DNA from: Sporosarcina jiandibaonis
GTDB taxonomy: Bacteria > Bacillota > Bacilli > Bacillales_A > Planococcaceae
Direction: 5' to 3'
Length of the DNA stretch: 64,000 bases
Assembly (NCBI RefSeq): GCF_013184495.1
Contig: NZ_JAAOIY010000003.1
Span: 62,001 to 126,000, forward strand
Below the pieces are notes generated by a model. It searched no databases and was not told the DNA's origin. It worked only from the letters and a program-made list of their open reading frames with translations. Shown in pieces: positions 25,549-34,189 of the stretch (the first letter of the stretch is position 1; each line of letters starts with the position of its first letter). The position numbers and the translations under genes are program-made.

Positions 25549-25639
25549 TTCTTGAAATTTTATATCTGATTAACTTAACATAGGAATTTCATTTTTGGAC
25601 AATCTAACAAAGAAATAAACGAAGAATGAGGTGATATTT

Positions 25640-27157
25640 TTGATCATTGAAAGATCGTCTGAATGGAAAGAAGGCTTTGCAAAGCGATTGGAGAATCGTG
25701 AAGCATGGGATAGCTGGAAGTTATATAATATGAGTTATGAAATAGCGAAAGCGAACCTGATTACAGATTTTCGCGGTCTTCAATCTCCAAGATATTTACC
25801 TAATCTGACGCCTCTAGCCCATCAGTTGGAAGTGGCGGAAACGGTCATTGAAAGGATGAATGGTAAAGCGATTCTTGCAGATGAAGTGGGGCTCGGTAAA
25901 ACCATTGAAGCTGGATTGATTTTGAAAGAGTATCTGATACGCGGGCTTGTGAAGAAAGCGCTGATTTTGGTTCCAGCTTCACTTGTCAATCAATGGCTTG
26001 ATGAACTCAATCAAAAATTTCACATTCCAGCATTGCAGTATAAGAAAAACTATGATTTGAATTATTGTTCAGTTGTCGTCATGAGTTTGGATACGGCAAA
26101 AAGAAGTCCGCATAAAGAGAATATTTACGAACAAGATTTTGATTTAATCATTATTGATGAAGCCCACAAATTAAAGAACCATAAAACGCAGAGTTACGAG
26201 TTTGTCCGAAATTTAAAGAAAAAATTTTGTTTGTTATTAACAGCCACGCCTATTCAAAACGATGTGTTTGAATTGTTTTATCTTATATCTTTATTGAAAC
26301 CGGGTCACCTCGGAAATTACGAATCGTTTCAATCCGCATTTTCCGCAAGTAAACACAATGTCGAACATGACGAGTATTTAAAAGAATTGGTTAATCAAGT
26401 TATGGTCAGAAATAGACGAGAAGATACTGGGATTGAATGGACAAATCGTAATGTAGAAATAATCCCTATCGAGTTTACGAAAGAAGAAAAAGAAGTATAC
26501 GACCTAATATCGGAACTTAAAAATGTTTCAACTGTATTTTCAGATGCATTTTCTCTGATTACGCTGCAAAGGGAAATGTGCAGCAGTAAGGAAGCAACAG
26601 CTTTAACGTTAACAGATATGCTTGAAAAATGCACAAAACAGGAAGACATCTCTTATATAGAAGAGATCATTGGAAAACTCATGGCGCTAGAAATTAATTC
26701 GAAAGCGGAAAAGGCTTATGAAATCATTTCTCGGGTAAATGGCAATAAGGTTATTATCTTTACCGAATATAAAGGAAGTCAAACCTATTTGCAGTGGTAT
26801 TTACAATCTAAAGGAATCTCGAGTGTTCCGTTTAACGGCAAATTCAATAAAAATAAACGAGAGTGGATGAAGCAATTATTTAAAGACCAAGCACAGGTGT
26901 TGATCGCGACGGAGTCGGGTAGTGAGGGGATTAACCTTCAGTTTTGCCACCACGTCATAAATTACGATTTGCCTTGGAACCCGATGAAATTAGAGCAACG
27001 AATCGGTCGTGTCCATAGGCTAGGTCAGGAACACGACGTTAATATTTATAATTTAGCCATTCAGAATACAATCGAAGATCATATATTGGATTTGCTTTAT
27101 GTGAAGATTGGTGTTTTTGAACAAGTAGTCGGTGAGTTGGATGATATCCTATCCTGA
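25640..27157 (+). CDS. yqhH: SNF2-family DEAD/DEAH helicase-like ATPase (YqhH-like)
   Basis: A 505-residue SWI2/SNF2 ATPase. The Walker A is 'ADEVGLGKTIEAG' near residue 80, motif II 'IIIDEAHKLKNH' near 174, motif III 'LLTATPIQN', and motif VI 'QRIGRVHRLGQ' near 455. It resembles the RapA-like YqhH of B. subtilis in size and in being next to yqhG. SNF2 enzymes translocate on double-stranded DNA and remodel bound proteins; no biological role is firmly known for YqhH. I use TTG 25640, seven bases after GAGGTG; GTG 25631 overlaps that site. Confidence 0.85.
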   Translation: MIIERSSEWKEGFAKRLENREAWDSWKLYNMSYEIAKANLITDFRGLQSPRYLPNLTPLAHQLEVAETVIERMNGKAILADEVGLGKTIEAGLILKEYLIRGLVKKALILVPASLVNQWLDELNQKFHIPALQYKKNYDLNYCSVVVMSLDTAKRSPHKENIYEQDFDLIIIDEAHKLKNHKTQSYEFVRNLKKKFCLLLTATPIQNDVFELFYLISLLKPGHLGNYESFQSAFSASKHNVEHDEYLKELVNQVMVRNRREDTGIEWTNRNVEIIPIEFTKEEKEVYDLISELKNVSTVFSDAFSLITLQREMCSSKEATALTLTDMLEKCTKQEDISYIEEIIGKLMALEINSKAEKAYEIISRVNGNKVIIFTEYKGSQTYLQWYLQSKGISSVPFNGKFNKNKREWMKQLFKDQAQVLIATESGSEGINLQFCHHVINYDLPWNPMKLEQRIGRVHRLGQEHDVNIYNLAIQNTIEDHILDLLYVKIGVFEQVVGELDDILS

Positions 27158-27290
27158 GTTAACGTGCCGTAAAAGACCATCAACGACACGTAAACTCCCG
27201 ATTGGTTCAACTAACAATCAGCGGTTAGTACATTCCGCTGATTGAAGTTTCACTTTATCCCGTGTTAACGTGCCGTAAAGGAGGGAGTAC
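27158..27290 (+). promoter_or_regulatory. yqhH-yqhG spacer with 16-bp direct repeats and hairpin
   Basis: GTTAACGTGCCGTAAA occurs perfectly at 27158-27173, straight after the yqhH stop, and at 27264-27279, running into the yqhG ribosome binding site (AAAGGAGGG). Between them AATCAGCGG (27216-27224) pairs with CCGCTGATT (27235-27243) without a T run. A third partial copy, GACACGTAAA, is near 27186. Confidence 0.6.
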
Positions 27291-28073
27291 ATGTATCCGC
27301 AGCAAATTCATGGTTATTTAAGAGAACTTTTTAAAGAAAACAAATGCCAAATATTAAGTGATAGCGACCAGTATCTTACTGTTCAATTAACAATCGATAT
27401 GGACAAAAGAATAATGAATCGGCCCTTTTATTGGCAGTACTTAGAGAGTACGAATGGTGTGCCGTGTCCAGCGCAAATCACTTTAATTACAGATAAAAAT
27501 AAGCTTGACCAAGACGTCAAAGGGGAAGTTGTGCATTTGGGTTCTCCACGGCTCCACCAACTATTTCAAACGATAAAAGAACTCGGCTCTTTTGTATTAG
27601 TGTATGAGAAGATATCAGGAAAATCTGATTCTCAAACCATTTTAACCCCATGGCTAGGCGTGAATTATAAAGTATCGTATTTCAGCGATCAAACGAAAGA
27701 AACTCTTTATTCATTAGGGATTAACTTAATGACAGGGGATCTAATTGAAGGTTTCCAGGAATCAATAAGTGACGTGGATTTGGATGTAAACATGTCGGAA
27801 AACACATTTAACTTGCCGTATATTATAAATCCTACTCGCGCACTCGACCGTTTGGACGCGGTAATCGAAAATAAAATACAACAAGATGACCACACATGGG
27901 CGGAAGAAGCGAAAATGAGGTGGGAAAAGGATCGTAAAGTATTGGAGTATTTCTATGAAGGCGTAGAAGAAAGACCGGATAGTTATGACATCGAAAAAGA
28001 AGCGATGGACCAACAATACGAAGCAAGAATTAAAATTGAAATTATTAATGGCGGATTATTTTATTTGAAGTAA
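27291..28073 (+). CDS. yqhG: YqhG family protein
   Basis: A 260-residue soluble protein, about the length of B. subtilis YqhG (263). Typical segments are 'YLTVQLTIDMDKRIMNRPFYWQYLE', 'HLGSPRLHQLF' and the acidic helical C-terminus 'WEKDRKVLEYFYEGVEERPD', ending 'GGLFYLK'. The family is restricted to Bacillales, lies beside yqhH and has no known function. The linkage suggests a joint role with the SNF2 ATPase. TAAAGGAGGG precedes ATG 27291. Confidence 0.85.
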   Translation: MYPQQIHGYLRELFKENKCQILSDSDQYLTVQLTIDMDKRIMNRPFYWQYLESTNGVPCPAQITLITDKNKLDQDVKGEVVHLGSPRLHQLFQTIKELGSFVLVYEKISGKSDSQTILTPWLGVNYKVSYFSDQTKETLYSLGINLMTGDLIEGFQESISDVDLDVNMSENTFNLPYIINPTRALDRLDAVIENKIQQDDHTWAEEAKMRWEKDRKVLEYFYEGVEERPDSYDIEKEAMDQQYEARIKIEIINGGLFYLK

Positions 28074-28123
28074 TAATTTTCAGTGTATTGGGATAAAGGG
28101 ATTTGTTATGGTATAATAGGAAA

Positions 28124-28250
28124 AGCTGAAGGTCTGAGAAACGTCCGGCAAATCACATTCCATTCCGCGTGAAGAGCGGAAAGCCAGTATTAGAGTGTGA
28201 TGAAATACCACCCTGCTTACTTGGTCGTTAGCGGAGGGTGGTTATTTCTT
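28124..28250 (+). ncRNA. Candidate structured small RNA
   Basis: Its own promoter is TTGGGA (28088-28093), 18 bp, TATAAT (28112-28117). The transcript can form ATCACA...TTCCGC-gtgaaga-GCGGAA...TGTGAT. It ends in a strong terminator: CCACCCT-GCTTAC paired with GTTAGC...AGGGTGG (28208-28241), then TTATTTCTTTTT. There is no ribosome binding site or ORF inside, and the next gene starts 100 bp later. I could not match it to a riboswitch or sRNA class known to me. Confidence 0.6.
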
Positions 28251-28353
28251 TTTATCCGTAATAACAATTGCTACTACGATAGCTAAATAAAAAGCTTTTG
28301 GTGTTTTTGTGTTTTCATATACATCTTAAGCAGTGGGGAAATGGGGAATAAAT

Positions 28354-28854
28354 ATGCGATTGGTGAGACCGTCCATCGAATGGAAAAATGAGCACGAGGA
28401 TTACATGAAAGAATGGGATGAATCCCGAATGACTCCAAGCAGTTTTAATTTAGATGGTTATGAGAATTATGAAGCCTATTTAGAAGCACTGAAAACGCGG
28501 GAAAGCGGGGATGGAAAATGGGTGCCATGCACGAATTATTTCCTGGTGGATGAAAATGATCGAGTGATTGCTATGGTCGACATACGGCATGAGTTGACGG
28601 ATTACTTACGTAACGTCGGGGGACATGTTGGGTATGGCGTGAGACCTGTTGAAAGACGAAAGGGTCATGCGACACGAATTCTTGCAGAGGCATTGAAAAA
28701 ATGTGATGAATTGGGAATCCGGCGGGTACTTGTAACTTGTAATGCTAACAATATTGGATCTGCAAAAACGATAATAAAAAACGGCGGCGTTGAAGACAAA
28801 AGCTTTATTGAAGAAGATGGAACTGTGATCCGAAGGTTTTGGATAGAGAGGTAA
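28354..28854 (+). CDS. GNAT family N-acetyltransferase
   Basis: A 166-residue GNAT protein. It has an N-terminal substrate part ('DESRMTPSSFNLDGYENYEAYLEAL') and the acetyl-CoA site 'VGYGVRPVERRKGHATRILAEAL' (the R/Q-x-x-G-x-A motif here as RRKGHAT), then 'RRVLVTCNANNIGSAKTIIKNGG'. The same architecture occurs in Bacillales acetyltransferases of unknown substrate. ATG 28354 follows ATGGGGAAT; an upstream in-frame ATG at 28333 has a poorer site. A terminator follows. Confidence 0.85.
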   Translation: MRLVRPSIEWKNEHEDYMKEWDESRMTPSSFNLDGYENYEAYLEALKTRESGDGKWVPCTNYFLVDENDRVIAMVDIRHELTDYLRNVGGHVGYGVRPVERRKGHATRILAEALKKCDELGIRRVLVTCNANNIGSAKTIIKNGGVEDKSFIEEDGTVIRRFWIER

Positions 28855-28866
28855 TAGCTAAAATTC

Positions 28867-28916
28867 AAACCAGGTTTAACGTAATATAAAATTGCACCAA
28901 ACCTGGTTTTTTATTG
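28867..28916 (+). terminator. Rho-independent terminator
   Basis: AACCAGGTTT...AAACCTGGTT followed by TTTTATTG, between the convergent GNAT and ogt genes. Confidence 0.88.
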
Positions 28917-28947
28917 TTTTTCTTACTTTCATGCTTGTCGCCTTGGT

Positions 28948-29448
28948 TCAACTCTCCAACTCAAGTAATTGTGATTTCATTTCCAGTCCGCCACGAAAAC
29001 CAGTTAGAGAACCATTTTTTCCAATTACCCGATGGCACGGAACAATAATCAGCATTGGATTAGCGCCGATTGCTGTTCCGACGGCGCGTACAGCCTTTGG
29101 ATTTCCGATACGTTCTGCGATAGTTGAATACGATACCGTTTCACCAAAAGGAATTTGCAGCAATGCTTGCCAAACGGATTGCTGAAATGGAGTTCCGTAC
29201 AAGGCTGTGGCGGCTGTAAAATCTCTTCGCTGCCCGTCCAAAAACTCTATCAATTCTTTTGCGTAGAATTGCAGGGCTTTTTCATCTTCGATTAATTCAA
29301 AACCCGGCAATCGCTTCTTAGCCCATTTTTCAAGATCTTCAAAATCCTCATTCTGCGTTCCGACATAACAAAGTCCTTTCTCTGTCGCTGCTAAATATAA
29401 ATCCCATTGACCATGCTTCAAACGCATCCATCCAATTTTATTGTTCAT
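28948..29448 (-). CDS. ogt: Methylated-DNA--protein-cysteine methyltransferase
   Basis: A 166-residue suicide DNA-repair protein. The active-site motif 'IVPCHRVIG' puts the acceptor Cys at 138. The upstream HTH recognition region is 'FGETVSYSTIAERIGNPKAVRAVGTAIGANP', with the Arg finger in 'KAVRAVG'. The N-terminal part is the usual degenerate RNase H-like domain. It removes O6-methylguanine and O4-methylthymine lesions. GGGGTG precedes ATG 29448. No Ada-type regulatory domain is fused. Confidence 0.92.
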   Translation of the reverse strand: MNNKIGWMRLKHGQWDLYLAATEKGLCYVGTQNEDFEDLEKWAKKRLPGFELIEDEKALQFYAKELIEFLDGQRRDFTAATALYGTPFQQSVWQALLQIPFGETVSYSTIAERIGNPKAVRAVGTAIGANPMLIIVPCHRVIGKNGSLTGFRGGLEMKSQLLELES

Positions 29449-29517
29449 TTATCCGCACCCCATTTATCGGCTTTTACCTATAGTATACAGGATGCGAGAA
29501 TGAAAAACTGAATGAAT

Positions 29518-30486
29518 TTATACAGTTAGGACAACTTTACCTTGAGCGTGACCTTCCTGAAAATATTTGAATGCTTCAGCTATTTCGCTTAACTTATACT
29601 GTTTATCAATTACCGGTTTTACTTTCCCATCCTCAATTAATTCTTTTACATAAATTAAATCATTTTGGTTTGCTCTTTGTAAGAGATTACTTATTTTCTT
29701 ACTTCCAGTCATAAAAATAAAAGGTCCAAGAACCAAAGATTGAAACAATTGTGATTCAGCTCCACCCACGTGGACAAAACTTCCATTTGGTTTTAAAGCC
29801 CGTTTATAAGCCGAAATGGAATTAGACCCGTTAACACCAAGAATCAGATCATAACGCTCATCACTTTGTGTGAAATCCTCTTTTGTATAATCAATGATTC
29901 GGTCTGCTCCTATTGACTGCAATATTTCTACATTTCTTGTACTACATACAGCCGTTACTTCAGCCCCGAAAGATTTGGCGATTTGAACCGCGAATGTACC
30001 GACACCTCCAGATGCCCCATGGATTAATACTTTTTCTCCTGACTTAATCTTACCTTTATCGCGCAGTCCTTGTAATGCTGTCACACTAGCCATCGGCGTG
30101 GCAGCAGCTTCTTCAAATGAAATATTGGAGGGCTTTAAAGCTAAAGCATGTTCCGGGACAGTTACATATTCAGCAAAACCACCCCAACCACATACAGATA
30201 GGTCGCCAAATACTTCGTCACCTGCTTGAAAATGCTTCACATCTCCTCCAACAGCTTCAACAACACCGGCAATGTCACCGCCAGGTATCCTGTATTTTGG
30301 TTTTAGTAGACCGAAAGCAAGGCGAGCTAAGAACGGTTTTCCTTTTAAAAGAACCAAGTTACCAAAATTCAAGGATGCTGAATGAACTCTTACCAACACT
30401 TGATTATCTAAAGGTAAAGGTTTTTCTATCTCTTGTAATTCAAGTACATCTGGCGAACCATATTTGTTACAAATAATAGCTTTCAT
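29518..30486 (-). CDS. Zinc-type alcohol dehydrogenase-like NAD(P)H oxidoreductase (MDR family)
   Basis: A 322-residue medium-chain dehydrogenase/reductase. The GroES-like N-terminus ends with 'YRIPGGDIAGVVEAVG' and 'GDEVFGDLSVCGWGGFAEYV'. The Rossmann motif 'VLIHGASGGVGTFAVQIAKSFGAEVTAVC' is near residue 145. The ending 'GHAQGKVVLTV' is usual for quinone-oxidoreductase-like enzymes. There is no structural zinc Cys cluster, so it is probably a zinc-independent quinone or enone reductase. The ATG at 30486 follows TTGGGGGGA. Substrate unknown. Confidence 0.85.
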   Translation of the reverse strand: MKAIICNKYGSPDVLELQEIEKPLPLDNQVLVRVHSASLNFGNLVLLKGKPFLARLAFGLLKPKYRIPGGDIAGVVEAVGGDVKHFQAGDEVFGDLSVCGWGGFAEYVTVPEHALALKPSNISFEEAAATPMASVTALQGLRDKGKIKSGEKVLIHGASGGVGTFAVQIAKSFGAEVTAVCSTRNVEILQSIGADRIIDYTKEDFTQSDERYDLILGVNGSNSISAYKRALKPNGSFVHVGGAESQLFQSLVLGPFIFMTGSKKISNLLQRANQNDLIYVKELIEDGKVKPVIDKQYKLSEIAEAFKYFQEGHAQGKVVLTV

Positions 30487-30728
30487 AAATTCCCCCCAAT
30501 TTTCTTGAATTTATTTGTATATATCAAAAAACATAACAAAAAAACGTGAAGTGTTATTAATGATACGAAAAAATGAATGAAAAAATTCAGGGAAACTTAA
30601 ATATCGAGGTATGTACAAAATGCGTGAGGTATGACACATCAAATATAGATGAATAACTTTTATGTACCCGTATACTGTTCCTGTATAAGCGAATACTAAA
30701 AACGATTCATCTAAAAGGAGTGAGGGAT

Positions 30729-30980
30729 TTGGCGAAAAAAGATAATAAATCGCATCATGACAGAGGAGTGCGGTTAAATTTGAATCGGCAAGAACATTCG
30801 AATAGTTTTATTCAAAGACGTGATCCGCGGCTAAATCAGCAACAAATTGCAGAACAAAATTTAGCTCAAAATCACAAAGAAGGGAATGAAAACTTCCGTG
30901 AACTCCAAGCGCAACTAGCTGAAGCCGCGGAAGAATTTGATCACCAAGATTATTCCCCGCAAAAAATGAAAAAGAAATGA
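30729..30980 (+). CDS. Small hydrophilic Gln/Asn/Lys-rich hypothetical protein
   Basis: An 83-residue, very hydrophilic protein (start 'MAKKDNKSHHDRGVRLNLNRQEHSN', end 'QKMKKK'), with a helical middle 'QQQIAEQNLAQNHKEGNENFRELQAQLAEAAEEF'. TTG 30729 lies eight bases after AAAGGAG; GTG 30720 overlaps that site. Composition recalls small sporulation or stress proteins of Bacillales, and it faces a SASP gene, but I recognise no family. A terminator shared with the SASP gene follows. Confidence 0.65.
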   Translation: MAKKDNKSHHDRGVRLNLNRQEHSNSFIQRRDPRLNQQQIAEQNLAQNHKEGNENFRELQAQLAEAAEEFDHQDYSPQKMKKK

Positions 30981-30992
30981 CTCAAGAATAAT

Positions 30993-31031
30993 CAAGGGAG
31001 TGCCAGGCGTAGTAACCCGGCATTCTCCTTG
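30993..31031. terminator. Bidirectional terminator
   Basis: CAAGGGAGTGCC...GGCATTCTCCTTG between convergent genes. Confidence 0.75.
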
Positions 31032-31054
31032 GTATTCTTCTGGCGCTCAACTGT

Positions 31055-31327
31055 TCACTTCTTCAACATTTGTTCTTGCGCCATCCGAACCATCTCTTTT
31101 ACCATGTTCCCGCCAATCGGACCTCCGATTTTACCGGCATTTTCAGCGGTGATTTTTCCGTTATATCCTTTTGTTAATGGAATACCAAGTTCATCTGCAA
31201 TTTCGAATTTCACATCGTCGGGATTGTTTGTATTCACATTATATCCATGTTGCTTCATGACATCTGCCTTCAGTTTATCCAATTCTTTACGCGCTTCAGG
31301 AACTAATATTTTATTGTTTTTCGCCAT
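31055..31327 (-). CDS. Alpha/beta-type small acid-soluble spore protein
   Basis: A 90-residue alpha/beta SASP. The first conserved block is 'VKFEIADELGIPLTKGYNGKITAENAGKIGGPIGG', holding the GPR germination-protease site region (EIADE) and the DNA-binding helix. The second is 'NMVKEMVRMAQEQM'. A lysine-rich N-terminus of about 35 residues precedes them, longer than in SspA/B. These proteins coat forespore DNA and protect it from UV and heat. Expression should be SigG-dependent. AGGAGG precedes the ATG. Confidence 0.9.
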   Translation of the reverse strand: MAKNNKILVPEARKELDKLKADVMKQHGYNVNTNNPDDVKFEIADELGIPLTKGYNGKITAENAGKIGGPIGGNMVKEMVRMAQEQMLKK

Positions 31328-31482
31328 TTGCTCTCCTCCTTTTTTCGTAGTATTTCCTAAAGTGATTCGTTTACTCCGAACGCAGATGATTCGATACCCA
31401 AATGAATAATGCGTATAATAAATGGCAATTCAACAAAATTCAAACTTGAGATACAAAACAAATATAATCTTAGGAGACAAAC

Positions 31483-32955
31483 ATGATAAATAAACCGAAA
31501 TCAGAAGAAATAGGTTGGAACTTTGATAACAGTTATGCCCATTTGCCGGAAATCTTTTTTACTAAAATGGACCCGAATCCCGTAGATGCACCCGAATTGA
31601 TTATTCTCAATGATTCCTTGGCGAAATCACTTGGTTTTAATGCCGATGCACTGAAAAGTGAAGAAGGAATTGCAGTATTTGCAGGTAACAAGATTCCAGA
31701 AGGCGCTATGCCGCTTGCGCAAGCTTATGCGGGGCATCAATTTGGTCATTTTACGATGTTGGGGGACGGGCGGGCTATGCTCATTGGCGAACAAATCACT
31801 CCCTCCGGAGAGAGATTTGATATTCAGCTCAAAGGATCCGGGCGAACAAAGTATTCCCGCGGAGGCGATGGACGGGCTGGAATCGGTCCGATGCTCCGTG
31901 AATATATTATCAGCGAAGCCATGCATGGACTTGGTATTCCGACAACCCGTAGTCTGGCCGTGGTGACAACGGGTGAAAAAATATATCGTGAAACAATGTT
32001 ATCTGGCGCAATATTAACGCGCATAGCGAAGAGCCATTTACGTGTTGGTACTTTTCAATACGCTGCACAATGGGGTTCATTTGAAGATCTTCAGCAGTTG
32101 GCTGACTACGCGATAAAACGCCATTACCCTGAAGTTGAAACAGACGATAATCGTTACCTTTCGTTTCTTCAAGCAGTAATCAAACGGCAGGCGGCGTTAA
32201 TAGCCAAGTGGCAACTAGTTGGTTTTATCCACGGAGTGATGAATACCGACAATATGACAATTAGCGGAGAGACAATCGATTATGGTCCTTGCGCATTCAT
32301 GGATACGTACGACCTGGCGACTGTCTTCAGTTCAATTGATATTCAAGGCCGTTACGCCTACGGGAACCAACCATCTATAGCCGGCTGGAATCTCGCTCGT
32401 TTGGCTGAAACGCTAATTCCGCTTTTACATGAAGATGAGGCGGAAGCAATCAAAATAGCGCAAGAGGCAATTTCAGAATTTCCTGAGCAATATCAGTCGA
32501 AGTGGCTTTCGGGCATGAGAGCAAAACTGGGGTTGTTCAATGAAGAGAAAGACGATGGAATTCTGATTGATGACTTGCTCACTCTGATGAAAAAACATCA
32601 AGCGGATTACACCAATACGTTTCGTGCGTTAACTATCGATAAACTGGAGAATAACGAGATGTTTAGCACTACGGAATTTTCTGGATGGCATAAATTGTGG
32701 AAGGCAAGATTAGAAAGGCAGCAGGAATCAAAAGAATCTTCCCGTCAATTAATGCGGGATAGCAATCCAGCAGTCATTCCTCGTAACCATCGGGTCGAAG
32801 AAGCGTTAGAAGCTGCAGTAGAACGAGGAGATTATAGTGTGATGCAACAACTGTTAAATGTTCTTTCCAATCCATATGATCACACACCTGAACAGGAAAA
32901 GTATACAACACCACCTCGATCGCCCGTTCCTTATCAAACTTTTTGCGGGACATGA
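31483..32955 (+). CDS. selO: Protein adenylyltransferase SelO (YdiU/UPF0061)
   Basis: A 490-residue pseudokinase-fold AMPylase of the usual length. Marks are '[28 protein letters not shown]', '[17 protein letters not shown]', the flipped active site '[28 protein letters not shown]', and the C-terminal 'PYQTFCGT'. Bacillales SelO lacks the terminal selenocysteine, and Cys is seen here. SelO transfers AMP to Ser/Thr/Tyr of proteins and supports oxidative-stress resistance. TAGGAGA precedes ATG 31483. Confidence 0.92.
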   Translation: MINKPKSEEIGWNFDNSYAHLPEIFFTKMDPNPVDAPELIILNDSLAKSLGFNADALKSEEGIAVFAGNKIPEGAMPLAQAYAGHQFGHFTMLGDGRAMLIGEQITPSGERFDIQLKGSGRTKYSRGGDGRAGIGPMLREYIISEAMHGLGIPTTRSLAVVTTGEKIYRETMLSGAILTRIAKSHLRVGTFQYAAQWGSFEDLQQLADYAIKRHYPEVETDDNRYLSFLQAVIKRQAALIAKWQLVGFIHGVMNTDNMTISGETIDYGPCAFMDTYDLATVFSSIDIQGRYAYGNQPSIAGWNLARLAETLIPLLHEDEAEAIKIAQEAISEFPEQYQSKWLSGMRAKLGLFNEEKDDGILIDDLLTLMKKHQADYTNTFRALTIDKLENNEMFSTTEFSGWHKLWKARLERQQESKESSRQLMRDSNPAVIPRNHRVEEALEAAVERGDYSVMQQLLNVLSNPYDHTPEQEKYTTPPRSPVPYQTFCGT

Positions 32956-33024
32956 TTTTAGATGTATTTAATGAAGGAATCAATAATATAAAGGGACTTC
33001 CCGAATGTTGGGAGGTCTTTTTGT

Positions 33025-33049
33025 GTTTTATATTTTGTGACACGGGTAC
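33025..33049 (+). promoter_or_regulatory. SigB-type promoter of the ysnF-like gene
   Basis: GTTTTA (33025-33030), a 13-bp spacer, GGGTAC (33044-33049). This fits the SigB consensus GTTTAA-N12-14-GGGTAT, 50 bp before the ATG. B. subtilis ysnF belongs to the general stress regulon, which supports the assignment. Confidence 0.75.
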
Positions 33050-33098
33050 TTACTAAATAAGCTCCAAAACTACTAAAATTCTAGGAGGAAATATAATC

Positions 33099-34007
33099 AT
33101 GGCAGATAAAAAATTTGTAGGTACGTTCCAATCAGAACACGAAGTTTTGGATAAAATCGATGAGTTGAAGGCAGAAGGATTTTCAGAAGAAGATATTTAC
33201 GTTGTCACAAATGATGAAGACTCGCTCTCGATTGTTCGCGGACAAACGGACGTCGATCTGAGGTCGCCAGAAGGGAACTGGCTGGATAAATTCATAGCTT
33301 TTCTAAGCGGTGATGAACCGGTGAGAGCCGCGTTCCACGATTTGGGATTCACGGAAGAAGAGTCATCCCGTTATTATAATGAAGTGAAAAATGGCAACAT
33401 CTTGTTATATGTCGACAACGAGTATGGGAGAACGAGCTACGACAGGCAAACGGAATTTATGAAAAACTATTCCGACCCGAATCTAGGTTCCAACTTAACA
33501 ACAGATCCTCTAGACGCAACTGCTCCTTTAAACCATGCCGGTCTGAATATTGATGCGGAACATGAAGAAAGCCTTCGTTTGCATGAAGAGCGATTGAATG
33601 TTGATAAAGAACGTGTGCAAGCGGGTGAAGTGAATGTCGGCAAACATGTTGTCGAGGAAGAGCAGTCAGTGGAAGTGCCCGTGTCACGTGAGGAAGTAGA
33701 TATCGAAAGACGTGCGGTGTACGACGAGACAGCTGCAGGCGAAGTTTTCGACGATGGTGAAAACATTCACATTCCAGTGATGGAAGAAAGGGTGGAAGTG
33801 ACAAAACGCCCGGTTGTGAACGAGGAAATCGTTGTTAGTAAACGCGAAGTGCAAGACACTGAAACAGTAAATGAAACCGTTCGTCGTGAAGAAGCAGATA
33901 TCGATCGCAGCGATGATTTTGTGAATCAAATTGATAGAGATGTAGAAGACACACTTGATACGCATCGTACGAAATACGATCCATTGACAGACCGTGACCG
34001 ACTTTAA
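33099..34007 (+). CDS. ysnF: General stress protein, YflT-like plus YsnF/AvaK (DUF2382) domains
   Basis: A 302-residue acidic protein. Residues 1-110 match the general-stress 17M/YflT N-terminal domain ('FVGTFQSEHEVLDKIDELKAEGFSEEDIYVVT'). Residues 150-265 form a YsnF/AvaK domain with 'LRLHEERLNVDKERVQAGEVNVGKHVVEEEQ' and paired '(V)EV..SREEVDIERR' and 'VEVTKRPVVNEEIVVSKR' repeats. The function is unknown, but expression under SigB is expected from the promoter. AGGAGG precedes ATG 33099; a terminator follows. Confidence 0.88.
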   Translation: MADKKFVGTFQSEHEVLDKIDELKAEGFSEEDIYVVTNDEDSLSIVRGQTDVDLRSPEGNWLDKFIAFLSGDEPVRAAFHDLGFTEEESSRYYNEVKNGNILLYVDNEYGRTSYDRQTEFMKNYSDPNLGSNLTTDPLDATAPLNHAGLNIDAEHEESLRLHEERLNVDKERVQAGEVNVGKHVVEEEQSVEVPVSREEVDIERRAVYDETAAGEVFDDGENIHIPVMEERVEVTKRPVVNEEIVVSKREVQDTETVNETVRREEADIDRSDDFVNQIDRDVEDTLDTHRTKYDPLTDRDRL

Positions 34008-34017
34008 TAGTTATTAT

Positions 34018-34053
34018 AAAAGGAACTCCCATGAATTGCGGGAGTTCCTTTTT
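34018..34053 (+). terminator. Rho-independent terminator
   Basis: AAAGGAACTCCC...GGGAGTTCCTTT with a following T run. Confidence 0.88.
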
Positions 34054-34189
34054 ATATTTTCGAAAAATTATTATATACCAAAATACTTCCATGTTGTGGT
34101 AAAATAAGATAATAAAGATAATTCCGTGAACTAGTCAATTTAGCTTTCTTATCAACATTGTTTTGATCAAAGAAAGGGGGCAGTTTTCC

